DNA from: Dipteronia dyeriana
Lineage: Eukaryota > Streptophyta > Magnoliopsida > Sapindales > Sapindaceae
Assembly: GCA_032871835.1 (NCBI GenBank)
Contig: CM065297.1
Span: 94,819,052 to 94,883,051, forward strand
Direction: 5' to 3'
DNA length: 64,000 nucleotides
This document shows positions 35,905 through 48,400 of the stretch, in pieces. A program made the position numbers and the translations under genes. A model generated the notes under the pieces. That model was not told the origin of the DNA and did no database searches. It saw only the letters and a program-made list of their open reading frames with translations. Numbering within the stretch: the stretch's first letter is position 1; every line of letters begins with the position of its first letter.

Positions 35905-37179
35905 TTACGGTTTTGAGAGGATGGGAGCTTGCCCCAAGTACTCTTTTATTTTTAAGAATGCCTGCTCACACTTTTTATTCCACTCCAGGCCTTTCCCTTT
36001 TTTGATTATCTTGAAGAAAGGTGTGCACCTGTCTGTAGCCCTTGAGATGAATCTTCCCAAGGAGGCTAAACACCCTGTTAAGCGTTGTACCTCTTTCAAT
36101 GTTTTAGGTGAGATCATTTCTTGCAAAGCCTGGATCTTCTCGGGATTAACTTCGATTCCTCTTTGATGGACTTGAAAACCCAAGAATCTTCCCGAATGAA
36201 CTCCGAATAAACATTTGTTTGGGTTTAATTTCATCTGGTATCTTCTCAAAACATCAAATGTCTCTCGGAGGTAGCGGGCATGCTCATCTGCTGAGACGCT
36301 TTTAGTCAACATGTCATCAGTGTACACTTCCATGTTCCTTTCTATTTGTCGAGTGAAGATTTTGTTGACCAACCTTTGGTACGTAGCTCCTGCATTTTTT
36401 AAACCGAAGGGCATTACTGTGTAGCAATATAAACTCTGATCCGTTGTGAAAGCTGTTTTTTCTTCATCAGCTTTGTTCATCCGAATATGATTTTATCCCG
36501 AGTAAGCGTCCATGAAGTTGAGCAATTCATGACCTGCTGTGGCATCCACCAGCTGATCTATCATTGGAAGTGGGAAGCTATCCTTTGGACATGCCTTGTT
36601 TAGATCCGTGAAATCTATGCACATCCTCCATTGTCCATTTTTCTTCTGGACAAGGACTACGTTGGCGACCCACTGAGGGTAGCTGACTTCTCTGATTGAT
36701 CCAGTCGCTAGTAACTTTTCCACCTCTTGTTTGATTGCTTGACTTCTTTCAGGATTGAACGATCTTCTCTTTTGTATCACCGGTTTTGCATTCGGGCTTA
36801 CTGCGAGGTGGTGGGATATTACTCGGGCATCTATCCCGATCATATCTTCGTGACTCCAGGCGAATACATCTTTGTAATCTCTAAGCAAATTGGTTAAGTC
36901 TTGCTTGACTTTTCCATCCAAGTTGGCCCCGATCTTGATTTTCTTGTACGGTTTATCTTCTTCAAGTACTACTTCATCCAATTCTGTTTTGTATTCATTC
37001 GAGCCCTCCCTTGGATCCAGTTCGAATGACAAGGATTTTTTACACTGATTTGGTTGCATTATGGTGCACACTTGTTCAGCATCATTCTTATCTCTGTATA
37101 CTGACAGATTTGCTCTTCGGGCCATCTCTTGGGATCCCTTGACTATCCCAACCCCTTGTTCTGTTAGGAACTTGATCAT
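35905..37179 (-). pseudogene. Tat element 1 reverse transcriptase, two nonsense/frame breaks
   Basis: N-terminal part 37179-36493: PVIQKRRSFNPERSQAIKQE, WVANVVLVQKKNGQWRMCID, LNKACPKDSFPLP, ending MDAYSG with a TAA where Tyr-Asn-Gln is usual. C-terminal part 36480-35905: YTVMPFGLKNAGATYQRLV, catalytic box YTDDM (about 36310-36327), FLGFQVHQRGIEVNPEKI and the thumb/connection ALGRF-like region. Copies element RNA into DNA. Defective here. Confidence 0.9.
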
Positions 37180-39400
37180 TAATGCATAAGTGCCGTCACG
37201 ACCCTTGTTTTATTCAGGAATGGCCGGTCCAATAATGCATTATACGACCAATTATCCAAGTCAACTACCACGAAATTGAGCAGTACAGTCTTCTGGCATG
37301 GTGCCGTTCCGATCTTCACGTGTAATTTTACCGTCCCGAGTGACATGACCTCTATTCCACCAAATCCTCTTAATGGAGTATGGAAAGGCTGTAAATCTTT
37401 TCGGTCTAGTCTTAGCTGGTCGTATACGGCCACGCTTAGGATGTCTGCTGAACTCCCATTATCTATTAAAATTCTCCGGACTTCCCTATGGCCAATCCGG
37501 GCACTTATAACCAAAGCGTCATTAGGTCGAACATCGACGCCATGGGAATCTGCCTCTGTAAAGACTATTGGATCCCATCCTTCCTTTACCTTTTTCGGGT
37601 CTGGTTCAACCGAGTTTACGTCGAAGTTATTCCTTGCTTCTATTGCTTCTCTGATTTCTTGAGTTCGTTCTCGGTTGCTTCTCCCAGTAGAAGGTCCTCC
37701 GAAAATTGTATGTATTACTTGATTGGATTCGGGACTGGTTCTTTGGTTTTGACCATGGTTGTGATCAACCTTGACTTTCTTGGTTTCTGGTCTCTCATCT
37801 TTTTTCAAGATTACATCCCGCAGATGTTCTTCCCGAATAAGAGTCTCTATGTAATCTCTGAGCTGAAAACACTTTGAAGTCTCATGCCCGGTTTCTTTAT
37901 GAAACCTGCAATACTTGGTTGTATCTCTCCGGGCGAACTGTGATTGTCGCCGCGGTTCTTGCACCATATTCTTTTCTTCCAAGATGGCTAGAATTTCTTC
38001 TTGTTTCTTCCGAAGAGGGGTGTAATTGGTATATCTGCCTCGGTATTTCTCTGTGGACCGTTCGGCGTTAAGCCCATTACCCCCATCCTTGTTTTTCTCC
38101 TTGTCGTTCCCTTTCTGTTTTTCCTTTTGATTCTGCCCCTTGGATTCGATATTCTTCTGTTCGGGCTTTCCTCCATGCATATAGCTTCCTCCTGTAGTTA
38201 ACTCTTTTTCCTCTGCCAGAGCGTATCCTCCAGCCATATCCATCATGTCGACATACCTAGTCAACCGTGCTCTTCTCAAATCGAAGGATAGCCTTCCATT
38301 CTGCAAGTTGTTGTTGAAGGCAGCAATAATGACTCGTACTTTTTTAAAGACTCGTCCTTCCCCTGTTTTATTTGAGAGAGGTAGGCCACCGACTTCTTCA
38401 TGTGAACGTTGCACAGGAATTGCCTTGAGAAGTTCCTGCTCAACTCGCTGAAATTTCCGATGCTCACCGGGGGTAGTCTTCCGAACCATCTTGAGCCTGT
38501 GTCCCCCAGTGTTTGCGGAAAGTTGAGACACAAAAGGGGGTCACTGCGGGCATATTGAGCCATGGCACTTTTATAGTGTCTAACGTGCTCCTTTGGATAT
38601 GTATCTTTTTTGAATTGCTCCACATGCGGCATCCTGAATCTTTCTGGGAAAGGGGTCCGCAAAATCTCCCTGGTGAATGGACTGTCGGAGTCATCGTCTG
38701 ATAAATCGTTACAGCCATAACATCTGACTAGTGCCTCCATCTGTAGTCTATTATTCTCTACTTCTCGAGTTAGGCTCTGGATTGTGACATCTCTGTCCCC
38801 CACCAGGCTTTCTCGACTGTTGAACCATTGGGTAACTGTCATTCTTTCCTCAGACTCTTCACTCTGATGCCGGACCTCTCATGTGACTCCATGATGACGT
38901 TTGCGATGGTGTTGATCACTATCTTCTGATGATGACCGTCCTCTGCGCCAATCGTATTTACGATGTCTGGCACGTATTGTTTGATTACGATCCAGCATCT
39001 GGTGATTTTCCTCTTCTAGTGTTTTCTGTCCAGCTGGATTGATTGGGGAAGAGTTTCTTCTGGTTTCTGGCATAGTTATTCCTGGCCCCACCACCATCGA
39101 ACTAAGCCTTGCGGGTGGAGGAGTGGGAGTATATGCTTCTGCGGCCAGTAGATCAATCCCTTCCCTTACTGCATCCGTCACCAATTGCTGCAAGGCCTCT
39201 TGGAAACTCAGCGTAAGATCTTTTCTGGTTGGAGGAACTTGCCGGATCCCCGCCAAGTGTGCAGGCTGGTTTTCTGTGTTTGATGCAGGATCTTGTGACG
39301 TATTGCCAACATGGAAATCGCCTGGTGATTTTTGGCCATTCCCTGAACTACTTCTGCTTCCTACCATCGATTTTAACAAGTTCGGAGGTTCAACCGCCAA
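37179..39400 (-). pseudogene. Tat element 1 gag and protease
   Basis: Gag runs from ATG 39400 (MAVEPPNLLKSMVG) through 38842-38276 and into the 38531-37179 frame. Its retrotransposon-gag core includes PERFRMPHVEQF, HVRHYKSAMAQYA and WFGRLP. The zinc-knuckle site YCRFHKETGHETSKC (37868-37912) has His in the place of the second Cys, usual for this lineage. Protease follows in the same frame with IDNGSSADIL (about 37440-37470), where DNG replaces the common DTG. Gag assembles particles; protease cuts gag-pol. The frame ends at TAA 37179 just before the RT frame. Confidence 0.82.
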
Positions 39401-39401
39401 T

Positions 39402-40160
39402 TGTTGAAGTCGATTTCTGGATTATACCAAAAAAACCAACAAGAATTGGATTTCGGCTATTGAATTAAAGAGAAAGAGATGCAGATAGAGTAACAAAGAC
39501 AAATTTTACGTGGTAAAACTCCGATGGCCGAAGAAACATCCACGGGTGGTTGAAGGATCAACCAAGCCAAAATCCTCTAAAAGAATAAGATGTTTACAAG
39601 CTCTCGATCTCTCTTTTTTCTCTCTGTATTTACTATAATTGCTGTATGCTATATTGCCTATATCTTTTCTGGACGAGATTATGGGTCTATTTATATGTTT
39701 ATAGAATCCTAATCTGCCTTGTACAAGTAATACAGAATCTTTGTATTTAATTGTGATTCGGTTACTTTCCTGAGGTCGATTTGTCTTCTTTCCTGTTTCG
39801 GAGTCTCTTATGGAAATCGAGCGAGATTCTAGTAGTGCAGTTCAATTTGGACTTGTTTCCTTATAAGAATGTAGCATTTGCAAAGAAATCAAGTTATTTC
39901 CTGATTGGGGACTCTTCTAATTTAATGCTCTATTATATTTGGGATTCCTTCCTGATGGATATCGTCGCGTATTCAATGACTTAATCCGTATGAAATAAGC
40001 ACCAAGCTCTTACTCTAGTCGCATTTATTCCCGAGTAAGAGTAATTCCTGATGGTCCAGAGTAGCACCGTTTGAGCCCGAGTGGAAGCGTTGTTTAACCA
40101 GTCCCGAGTGCTATTAACTGATCCCGAATAGATTTTATTCAATATATGCTTACTCGGGCA
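39402..40160 (-). repeat. Putative 5' LTR of Tat element 1, about 759 bp
   Basis: On the - strand this interval starts TGCCCGAGTAAGC (40160) and ends TTCAACA (39402), i.e. TG...CA. It is followed directly by ATTGGCGGTTGAACC, a plausible primer-binding site, and by the gag ATG at 39400. Since the partner LTR is not in the window, the borders are inferred from these signals only. Confidence 0.5.
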
Positions 40161-40259
40161 TTCTTTTCTTTAATGATGCCTTATAGGATATTTTCGAATG
40201 CACATTTGGACGTCCACCTGGCTATTTTTTCCTTCCTGTCAATGACGTATATGCCTGGT

Positions 40260-40440
40260 AAAATTTACATACGACAATTACCAAGCAAGTTGAGAATCCA
40301 TGGTAAAGCTGAAGACTTCATTGAACAACTCCAACAAATTCACAACAACACACTTTCACACCTAATTGATTCAATCCATAAATATAAGCAATCAGCATAT
40401 AAAAAAAGGCATCATGAGGAATTTGTTATTGGTAAGTTTG
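40260..40440 (+). pseudogene. Fragment of a Ty3/gypsy integrase C-terminal region
   Basis: The frame reads LRIHGKAEDFIEQLQQIHNN...YKQSAYKKRHHEEFVIG, the linker after the catalytic core typical of chromovirus-type integrases (LP...HGKAEDF, KYK..A.KKR). It is isolated: no RT or LTR beside it. It touches the putative LTR of Tat element 1, so Tat 1 may have landed in an older gypsy copy. Confidence 0.65.
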
Positions 40441-40459
40441 GGCTATCTTAACAAATTGT

Positions 40460-42560
40460 CGGCCCGTAAGATTGGACTTGTGAAAATACTATAAAAGATC
40501 AACCCCAATGCTTACTGTTTAAAGCTGTAAAGTCATATTCGCAGTTCTGATGTCTTCAATCTTATTGGGATGATAATTCTAACACTGATGCAGTGCACAA
40601 AGAATGTGAATTTTTAGCTCGTTATGAACACTAAGAATAATTAACATTGACTGAATTTGGATTTCAGGGAAACTACTACATGTGTTGTTTATTTTATTTA
40701 ATATGCATGTTATTTTGGTATTTTCTTGTTACAATTATTTAGAATCCAGGAACTAATATAATTAACATTTTGTATGAAAAAAATAAGTTTCTCTATATTT
40801 TTAATCCTTTTCTTTTGGTATTAATGTTTGAATTAACAAGAGTAAGTATTTATTGTTTCATTGTTCATCGTTGTACACCTTATCCAACAATGTTCACAAA
40901 TGAAATTTACTATCAAATCCAAGTGGGTTCAAAATGTTCAAAGGCCCAATTCTAGAGGTGGGCCATGTGGCATTGATCTTTAACCCACAATCAAGTTTAA
41001 TGGGCTGACGTGCACCGCATAACAAAAGAAAAAAAGGGAAAAATAAAATGTAAGCCTTATGATATACACTAAAGAAGCAACACATGCAAATCACCACCCA
41101 AAATGGGAGGGAACTCATTCATACTGTATTTTTTTTAAAGATCCAATTGAACTTGTTTGGATAATGGATCTTGTCAAATTCAATGGATCTGATTTGCTGC
41201 ACACCCGTTAAACGGTTTAAGAAATTTGAAGTGGTAAAATGGGAACGAATTTTGTAGGTGGCACTACCTTATTGGGTAAAGGAGGAAAAACAATGGAATG
41301 GGCAGTCTAGAATAAGAATTATCGAGTACAGAAAGGTCCATCTAAAAAGTCTGAAAAGAGAATCAAGTCCAGCCAAGCTTACAACATTTGCCGAGTCCCA
41401 ATACGCTGTCCTAACTATTAAAGTGTTAATGATTCATCTATCACAACTGGAGAGTACGAATATTAGTCCAATCGCTGGATTCAAGCGACACCTGTAAAAA
41501 TACTACACATCACAGTACAACGCATTTTAGCTTTACCATGGCGGTGTTGAACTGTTGATCAAAATAAAAATGGCGTGTTGCATCTGCTATTTTATTAATT
41601 ATAATTAAATATATTTTGTTACAATATATATATATTACAATTGATAATATGTCTATAAAAAATAAATGAAGTTTATAAACCGGGTACATCACCTCCACTT
41701 TAGTGGAAATCCTTCCTACCCAAGTCTAAGACAAAAATTAAGTTAAATAATTTTTTATATTTTGTTATTATTAATGAAACAACGATGATGAAGTTTTAGC
41801 TATTAGAAATGTATTGTATTTTTTTTAAATGATATTATATTAAGATGTTAAATTGTATTTATGAGGTAATTATATTGTATTATGTTTATTAATACATTTC
41901 AATTGATTTGATAAAAATATAATTCATTTCGAAAAAAAAAACGATACAAATAACAGAAATATGAATTTAATAAATAATAATATTGTGTTATTATTAATTA
42001 TTATATTATAATGAATATAAATAATATTAAAATTTTAAATATAATTTACAAATAAAATAAATTGATAAAAATAAATGTTATATTATATTAATTAGATAAA
42101 AACAAAATACAATATTATTCTAATATTTTAAATCTTAAAAATTAAATAAAAATTTAAATAAATTATTAAATGTTTTTAAAATTGGTTACATGATAATTAT
42201 TTATTTAATTAAAATATCAATTATGATTTTAAAAAATATAATACAACAACTATTTATTTTTTATAAAATTATTTTTGTTCTTAAATTATATTATTTTATC
42301 ATTTAAAAAATCCAAATCACATCTAAACATTATATAATTTAATACGAATCTGTATTTAAAAAAAATATAATTTATTATGTGCATAAATGCGGTCTGCATG
42401 CCAAAATAATTGATAATTTTTCTTAAGATATTAAGGTGAATTGTTTTTAATATTTGGATTTTAATGATTAAACAAGTATAATAAGTGTAAATTAAGACGG
42501 CAAGAATCTGAATTGATTTTTTTTAAAGCGAATCTTTATAGGAAAAAAAAAACATACATA
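40460..42560. other. Intergenic, AT-rich, upstream of the TOL gene
   Basis: No coding family recognised. 41800-42380 is extremely AT-rich and shares TGTATTGTATT-type words with the 28-kb region, suggesting a related MITE. A TATA-like TATATAAAAG at about 42567-42576 lies in the (AT)n tract that precedes the presumed TOL transcription start. Confidence 0.4.
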
Positions 42561-42599
42561 TATATATATATAAAAGCAAAGGCAAAAAAGCTGACCCAA

Positions 42600-42649
42600 T
42601 AAAAAGCTATTAGTCTCGTACGATCCAATTTGAAGCGATTCTCATATGA

Positions 42650-42687
<38 letters not shown>

Positions 42688-45455
42688 AAGTCTGAATTAA
42701 TCTTAAAGTTATTGAAATGCTCAAGCTATTCAGGGTTTATCAGCTCTTCTGGAATTTCCTCAACGTTGTCACTCTTTTCCTCTCCCTCCTCACAGGTTCG
42801 CTTGCCGCTACGTCGTCGTCGTTTACTATTTTTAAGTATATACATGTAAAATTATGGGTTTTTTTTTTTCATTGAAGTTCTATGCTGAACTTGTGTTATA
42901 GCGATCTCTTCAATTTCCTTGTGTTGGTGTGATTAAGATTATTCTGTGATCTTTAGTTTGAGATCTGAATACGTTCTTGTATTTAAGATTATAAGCTAGT
43001 TTAAGCTATTTTGTTTCAAACAAGTCACTTCAACTTGTGCTTGGCTTCTCATAAAATGCGAGAATCTTATTGTTTTTTTTTTTTTTGGATTTGGACTAGT
43101 TATAGTTTCTATCTATAGTTCACTAAGCAGCACGAAGCTGCAATATTGTTCACATAAAAGTATAATGTTTTTAATTGGCAAAAAGATTGTTTGATGTGTG
43201 TGTGTGTGTTTTTTGTTTCTCAAAATAATTTAAACATATTTTTTGTGGTTCTTTAAAAAAATTGTTTACTCAAGCATCCAAGTTTTATTCACAAAAAATT
43301 ACTAGTATAATGGTATGTAGAACTAGAACATATATAATTAAATATATGGATTTGATGAGAAGCAACCTTTTTTCTTTCTTTTTTCGTGTGTTAAAGTGTC
43401 TATGTTGAGGAAAGCAAGCTCACCTTATGTTTTGACATCATGACATGGGCTTACTACTGTTTTCAATTATATACATTCAATAAACATTAAATGATGAAAA
43501 AAGTAAGATATGTTGCCAGGTTTTACAATATTTTTGTCGATTGTTTCCTAAATAAAAATGGACTCTTTTGCACCTTTCCATACTTTTGAATTGTGGTTAA
43601 TCTTCTTGAGGGTTAAGATTCTTATATTCCCTTGAAATTTTGTTGTTTTGCAGAGTAACAACTGATGCAACTTCAAGATTGTTGCGGACACCAGCATTTC
43701 TCTTGGAACCCTTTGTGTGCAAAATGTATGTTTAATTTACGCCAATATTTGTAAAATTCTATTGTTGTAGATGTTCTACGACCCATCATTTTTTCTTATA
43801 TACTGCTTTGTCCCTATGCCATGTTTTTGACTGTTTTGTGGTTTCATTTACTTCATGTTGTTAATAAACCAATTTATTGGGTTGTGAAGAATTATAGGAT
43901 TCTAAAATTTTGTATAATTACTCCTGGAAAAAAAAAATGATAATTAGAGAAAGAAGGTTTATGCTTGCAGAGGTTAGTTCAAAATTTTGTTTTCTATGAT
44001 GTTCATGTCTTTGCATAATATTAACTGTTGGGTTGATTAGAGAAGGGAAAGAAATCTACTAGCTATTGCAGTTGAGAAGCGGTGGATTTATACAATAGTA
44101 GCTTCAACAATGATATTGTTTTGATGCTGAAAGAATGCCTATTATAATGGAAGACATATATTGATTAGATTGAGACTTTTACTGCTCACTCATTGAAGGA
44201 CACAACAATAATGTAGAATATTCTGAAAATGTAATTTGCTTGTCACTGGATGAGGGATCCATCTAAATCCTCTTCTCTTGTTTTGTCTTCCCTCTTACAT
44301 TTCCTTACTGGAAAGATCTGATCTGGATTGCCTTGCTAATATGCTGTCGTTAGAATATTCTTTAATCTGAGTATCAGAAATATCTGTAACCATGAATTTG
44401 ATGCATGTTATGCGTATGCATGACTTAAACTCTGTATCTACTGGTTTTTGTCAGCACAAAGTGCTACACAATTTTTATAAGAGTAGAGAGAGAGAAGGAG
44501 AAGAACAATTGAAACAAAATATGCTTAGGTTATTGCCTTTTAAAGTTGGGTTCTGTGTCTTTAAGTGTTGCCGTGTGGTTTTTGTATTATGAATAAGTCA
44601 TTTTTAACAGTGTCACTAGCCTTTCGTACTGCCCAATATTATTTTTATCCACCTTAAGTTGTATGAAGTCTATTTTTGTTTTGTTTAGTATGGAAAATAT
44701 CAGGTCTCTCTAATCAAAATTTCCAAACTCTGTTGCACTGGAAGATTTTTTGTAATCTGTATTTGTTTTCACCTTGTGCTTATTCTTGATGATGTATTTT
44801 TCATGAATGATTGTTTGCTCTAAGTTCTGAATCGCTCTGTAGTTTTTATTGGGGCAAAATGATATCTGCTTCAAGTTATGTTTGATGCAATACCAAGTGT
44901 CATAATTTTCTCGAAGTAGAAAGAGTGATTAATCCTTTATGTAGTATTTGTTAATGGCATTATGATTGTTACATAAAATTACTACTGGTTCTGTACTTCT
45001 GTTACAACTGCGAGAATTAGCTTCTGAAAATCTAAGACTGTTTGATCCTTTCATATAATATTTTACATTTAATGAGGTTAACAAAAGATACAGTTAATTG
45101 TGAAAGTCAATCTAATTGTTGTTAGAATTTCAGAGACATGGAGGAGTGAAACTAAATAGGCTTATCAGATATACTTGCTATAATATCAAGGATGATGCTG
45201 ATTACGTGTGGATAATGCTTCAATCATTAAAAGTGTTTATACTCATTCAAACTGTTGTTTTGTTCAGTAATATTTTAGCGAATATAGTTGAAAATTGATT
45301 AGTTATTGGTGTTTCTTTTTGCTTAGTTTGTAACTTACTCCTAAATTATTCACTCATGTGTTATAATTTATATTGTCCCAGTTTGTACTTTGGATCATTG
45401 TAATTCATACTCTTCACTTTTTGCTCATTTTCTTTTATCAAGAAATAAGCAAAAG
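42600..45455 (+). other. Probable 5' UTR exons and introns of the TOL gene
   Basis: A CT microsatellite (about 42652-42683) is followed by a transcribed-looking exon ending near 42795 (CACAG/GTTCG). A second short exon, 43654-43725, is bounded by TTTTGCAG and GTATGT. The coding exon's ATG is at 45456, so the long leader is split by two introns. I see no further gene here. Confidence 0.4.
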
Positions 45456-48400
45456 ATGGCTGCTGAGCTTGTAAATTCAGCAACAAGTGAGAAACTAGCT
45501 GAAGTGGATTGGTCAAAAAATATTGAGATTTGTGAATTAGTAGCCCGTGATCAAAGGTATAACTTATTGAAGAATTTCAATATTTTTGATAAAAAAGATT
45601 CTATGTAACATCTGTTTATCGTTTTGACTCATGTCATTAGAAATTTAGAATCATTACAAGCTTTACTTTTCCAATTTTTGTCTCCCGCCAAATGGTTTTC
45701 TGGTTTCTTACATGCAGACAAGCTAAGGATGTAATTAAAGCAATTAAAAAACGCTTGGGTAGCAAACACTCAAATGCTCAACTATATGCAGTAATGGTGA
45801 GCTCTTGCTTTTGCCTTATACCTGCCTGGTGTTATGGAATTTTCATTTCTCTTGGTTTAGGATTACAAGTATCATTATGATGCTGGATGACCCTACAACT
45901 TAAGAATATTCCTTCACTTTTTTATTGTTCAATGGTAAATGATTTTATTATAAGTTCTTTTATGCATCATTTGATTTGCAGTTGTTAGAGATGTTGATGA
46001 ACAATATTGGAGAACATATTCATAAGCTGGTGATTGATAGAGGAATTCTTCCTATTCTTGTAAAGATAGTCATAAAAAAGGTGTAAACTTGTTTCCTCAT
46101 GGACAATTGCTTGCCTGTGGCTAATTATATGCAGTTATACTTATAATATATTTTTCTTTTATCTTTCTTTTGTAACAGTCAGATTTGCCAGTTCGCGAGA
46201 GAACATTTCTTCTTTTAGATGCCACACAGACATCCCTTGGTGGTGCTTCTGGAAAGTTCCCTCAATATTATGCAGCTTATTATGAGTTGGTGGTAGGTAC
46301 AGACATGAGCCTTTGTGTAAACCTGTATTCTTACTGCTTATGAGATGATGTGCTGACTCTTATCAACTCTAGTGTATTATACAAACCTGAAGAGAGAGAG
46401 ATAGAGGCCTTGATAGTATTCAGGCTAGCTGTGTTATTGGAAATTTTCAAGCATGAATGAAAACATTAGTGGCCTTTTTAGTATTCAGGTGGCTTAGGTT
46501 TGGTATATTGGTTTCAAAGCACGTTTTCTGCTTATAAAAACAAATGAAAGAGCATGTTTGGTGTTGTAAAATTATGGAAAAGAGAATGACTAAATGCAGT
46601 TTATGAATACTTAAAAAAAAAAAATGCAGTTTATGAAAAGCGGGATTTATAAAAATTTTCTACTTCTCTATTATTCAGGTGGCATATTGGTTTCGAAACA
46701 TGTTTGCTATACAAAAAAAAATGAAAGAGCATGTTCATGAATTATAGTGGAAAAGAAGGATTTGAGAACAAAAAAATGATTCATTAAAAGTTAGTATAAT
46801 ATTAAAGAATGATTGAAATGCGGTTCTTCCACTTCTCTATTTTTTTTTTTTAAAGCTTTTCTATTATTTAGTTGGCCTAAGGGATGTTGGTTATACTGGT
46901 TTCAAAACAAGTTTTCTGCTCTACAAAAATAAATGAAAGAGCATGTTTGGTATTATAAATTATAATTGAAAAGAAGGATTCGAGAAACATAAAATTCATT
47001 CTTCAAAAACTAGTATAATATTAAAGAATGACCGTAATGCAGTTTTTGTTTTTATGAAAGTGGAAATTCTTCTACTTCTCTTTATTCTAGTACAATAGGT
47101 ATTAAATGCGTTTTCTTGTTTTCATTTTCACAAATTTGTTTCTCAAAAATAACTTTATAAAATGATACAGAATGAATCCATAAAGTTTATTAGTTATACT
47201 TACTAGCTGTCTTATATCTGGTGCCCATGTTATACATATTTGTCCTTTATTTTTCTGTCCAGTATGTTTATCTTCTTTCAATGTGCTCTTGATAAGAGCC
47301 TGAATTATTCGGAAAATTTTATCTGCTGATGACATTCCTTCTTAGCAAATGTAATTCTGTAGGATGGAATGCTACTGATTTCTTTCATTTGATTTACTGA
47401 TTTTTTTTTTTTAAAATTCAGAGTGCTGGAGTACAGTTTCCTCAAAGGCCTCCTACTGTTGCATCAAGTCAGCCTTCTTCACATGCAAATGAGAGTAATA
47501 AACCTAAATCTAATGGACAACTTACTTCCTCTAGACATGAAGGGATTGCTGTAGCACAACAATCAGAGCCTCAGATTGTTCCTGAATCGAGGTACAATTT
47601 GCCTCAATATGTTTTTATTATCTTATGGTCTACTCATGTTTTCAAATAGTGAATTATAGATCTACTTTAAGCTCATCGCTAGAATTTTGAGAAAAACTGA
47701 AACTAAGCTCATTGCTAGAATTTTGAGAGAAACCGAAATTGAAATGTAAAATTTATTATTATCGTTTCTTCTTTGACACTAGTTTCTGTGTAGTGCTTAA
47801 AGAGTATTGTTGAGGCTTTGCCTGCAAGAATAAAGTTTTGGATGTAGTGATTACTTAAAATGGTATCAAAACCAGTTTTGCCAGGAGGTTTTAGGTTTGA
47901 ATCCCCTCTCATTGTTTTTATGTGTTTGTTATTTGAATTGTTATGAATTTGTAAGTGTCTAGACTAGGGATATGTAGCAAGCCTGTTAGTCTTGCACATG
48001 AGAGAGTTTGGTAGATTGTTTAAATTCTAACGTTGGGACCCAAACCTACAAACTTAAGTTTTTTGGGGTAGCACTTTTCAAAAAAAAAAAAAAGAAAGAA
48101 AGAAAGAAAGTCAACTAACAGTGTCATTTTAAAGATTGTGACTACATTTTATCTGTTTAATAAGGCTTGGTTTGTGATTTGACTCTAAGTGGTCTACCCT
48201 CATGGAGGTGTGGAAAGATAGGATTCTGATTTAGTTTACTACTTGTTTGCGCCTTTTGAATGATCCAAGTTGACAGTCAATGACAGAGGCAGAGATCCTT
48301 CAAATCATCAGCTAATCCCAGCTCACCCACCCACTTACTCATAATGATTATCTAGCATCCAAAAATAAAATTAAATAAAAAGAAAAATCACTGCTCAGTG

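Larger units (their letters stand above)
29690..40160 (-). mobile_element. Ty3/gypsy Tat-type LTR retrotransposon, decayed, with antisense gene
   Basis: Reading the - strand from 40160: 5' LTR, primer-binding-like site, gag, protease, RT, two RNase H domains, integrase, then a 91-bp tandem array and an opposite-strand gene. Protease-RT-RNase H-integrase order defines Ty3/gypsy. The second RNase H and the antisense ORF with 3' tandem repeats are characteristic of the Tat/Ogre lineage. Gag-pol is spread over several frames with nonsense codons (for example after MDAYSG at 36493 and after ALMH at 37179), so the copy is defective. No second LTR was found at the left end, which seems truncated near 29690. 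Confidence 0.88.

Noticed and set aside
42646..42849. Open frame starting MIHLSLSLSLSLSL-type
   Set aside because: The Leu/Ser repeat is the translation of a CT microsatellite in the presumed TOL leader.
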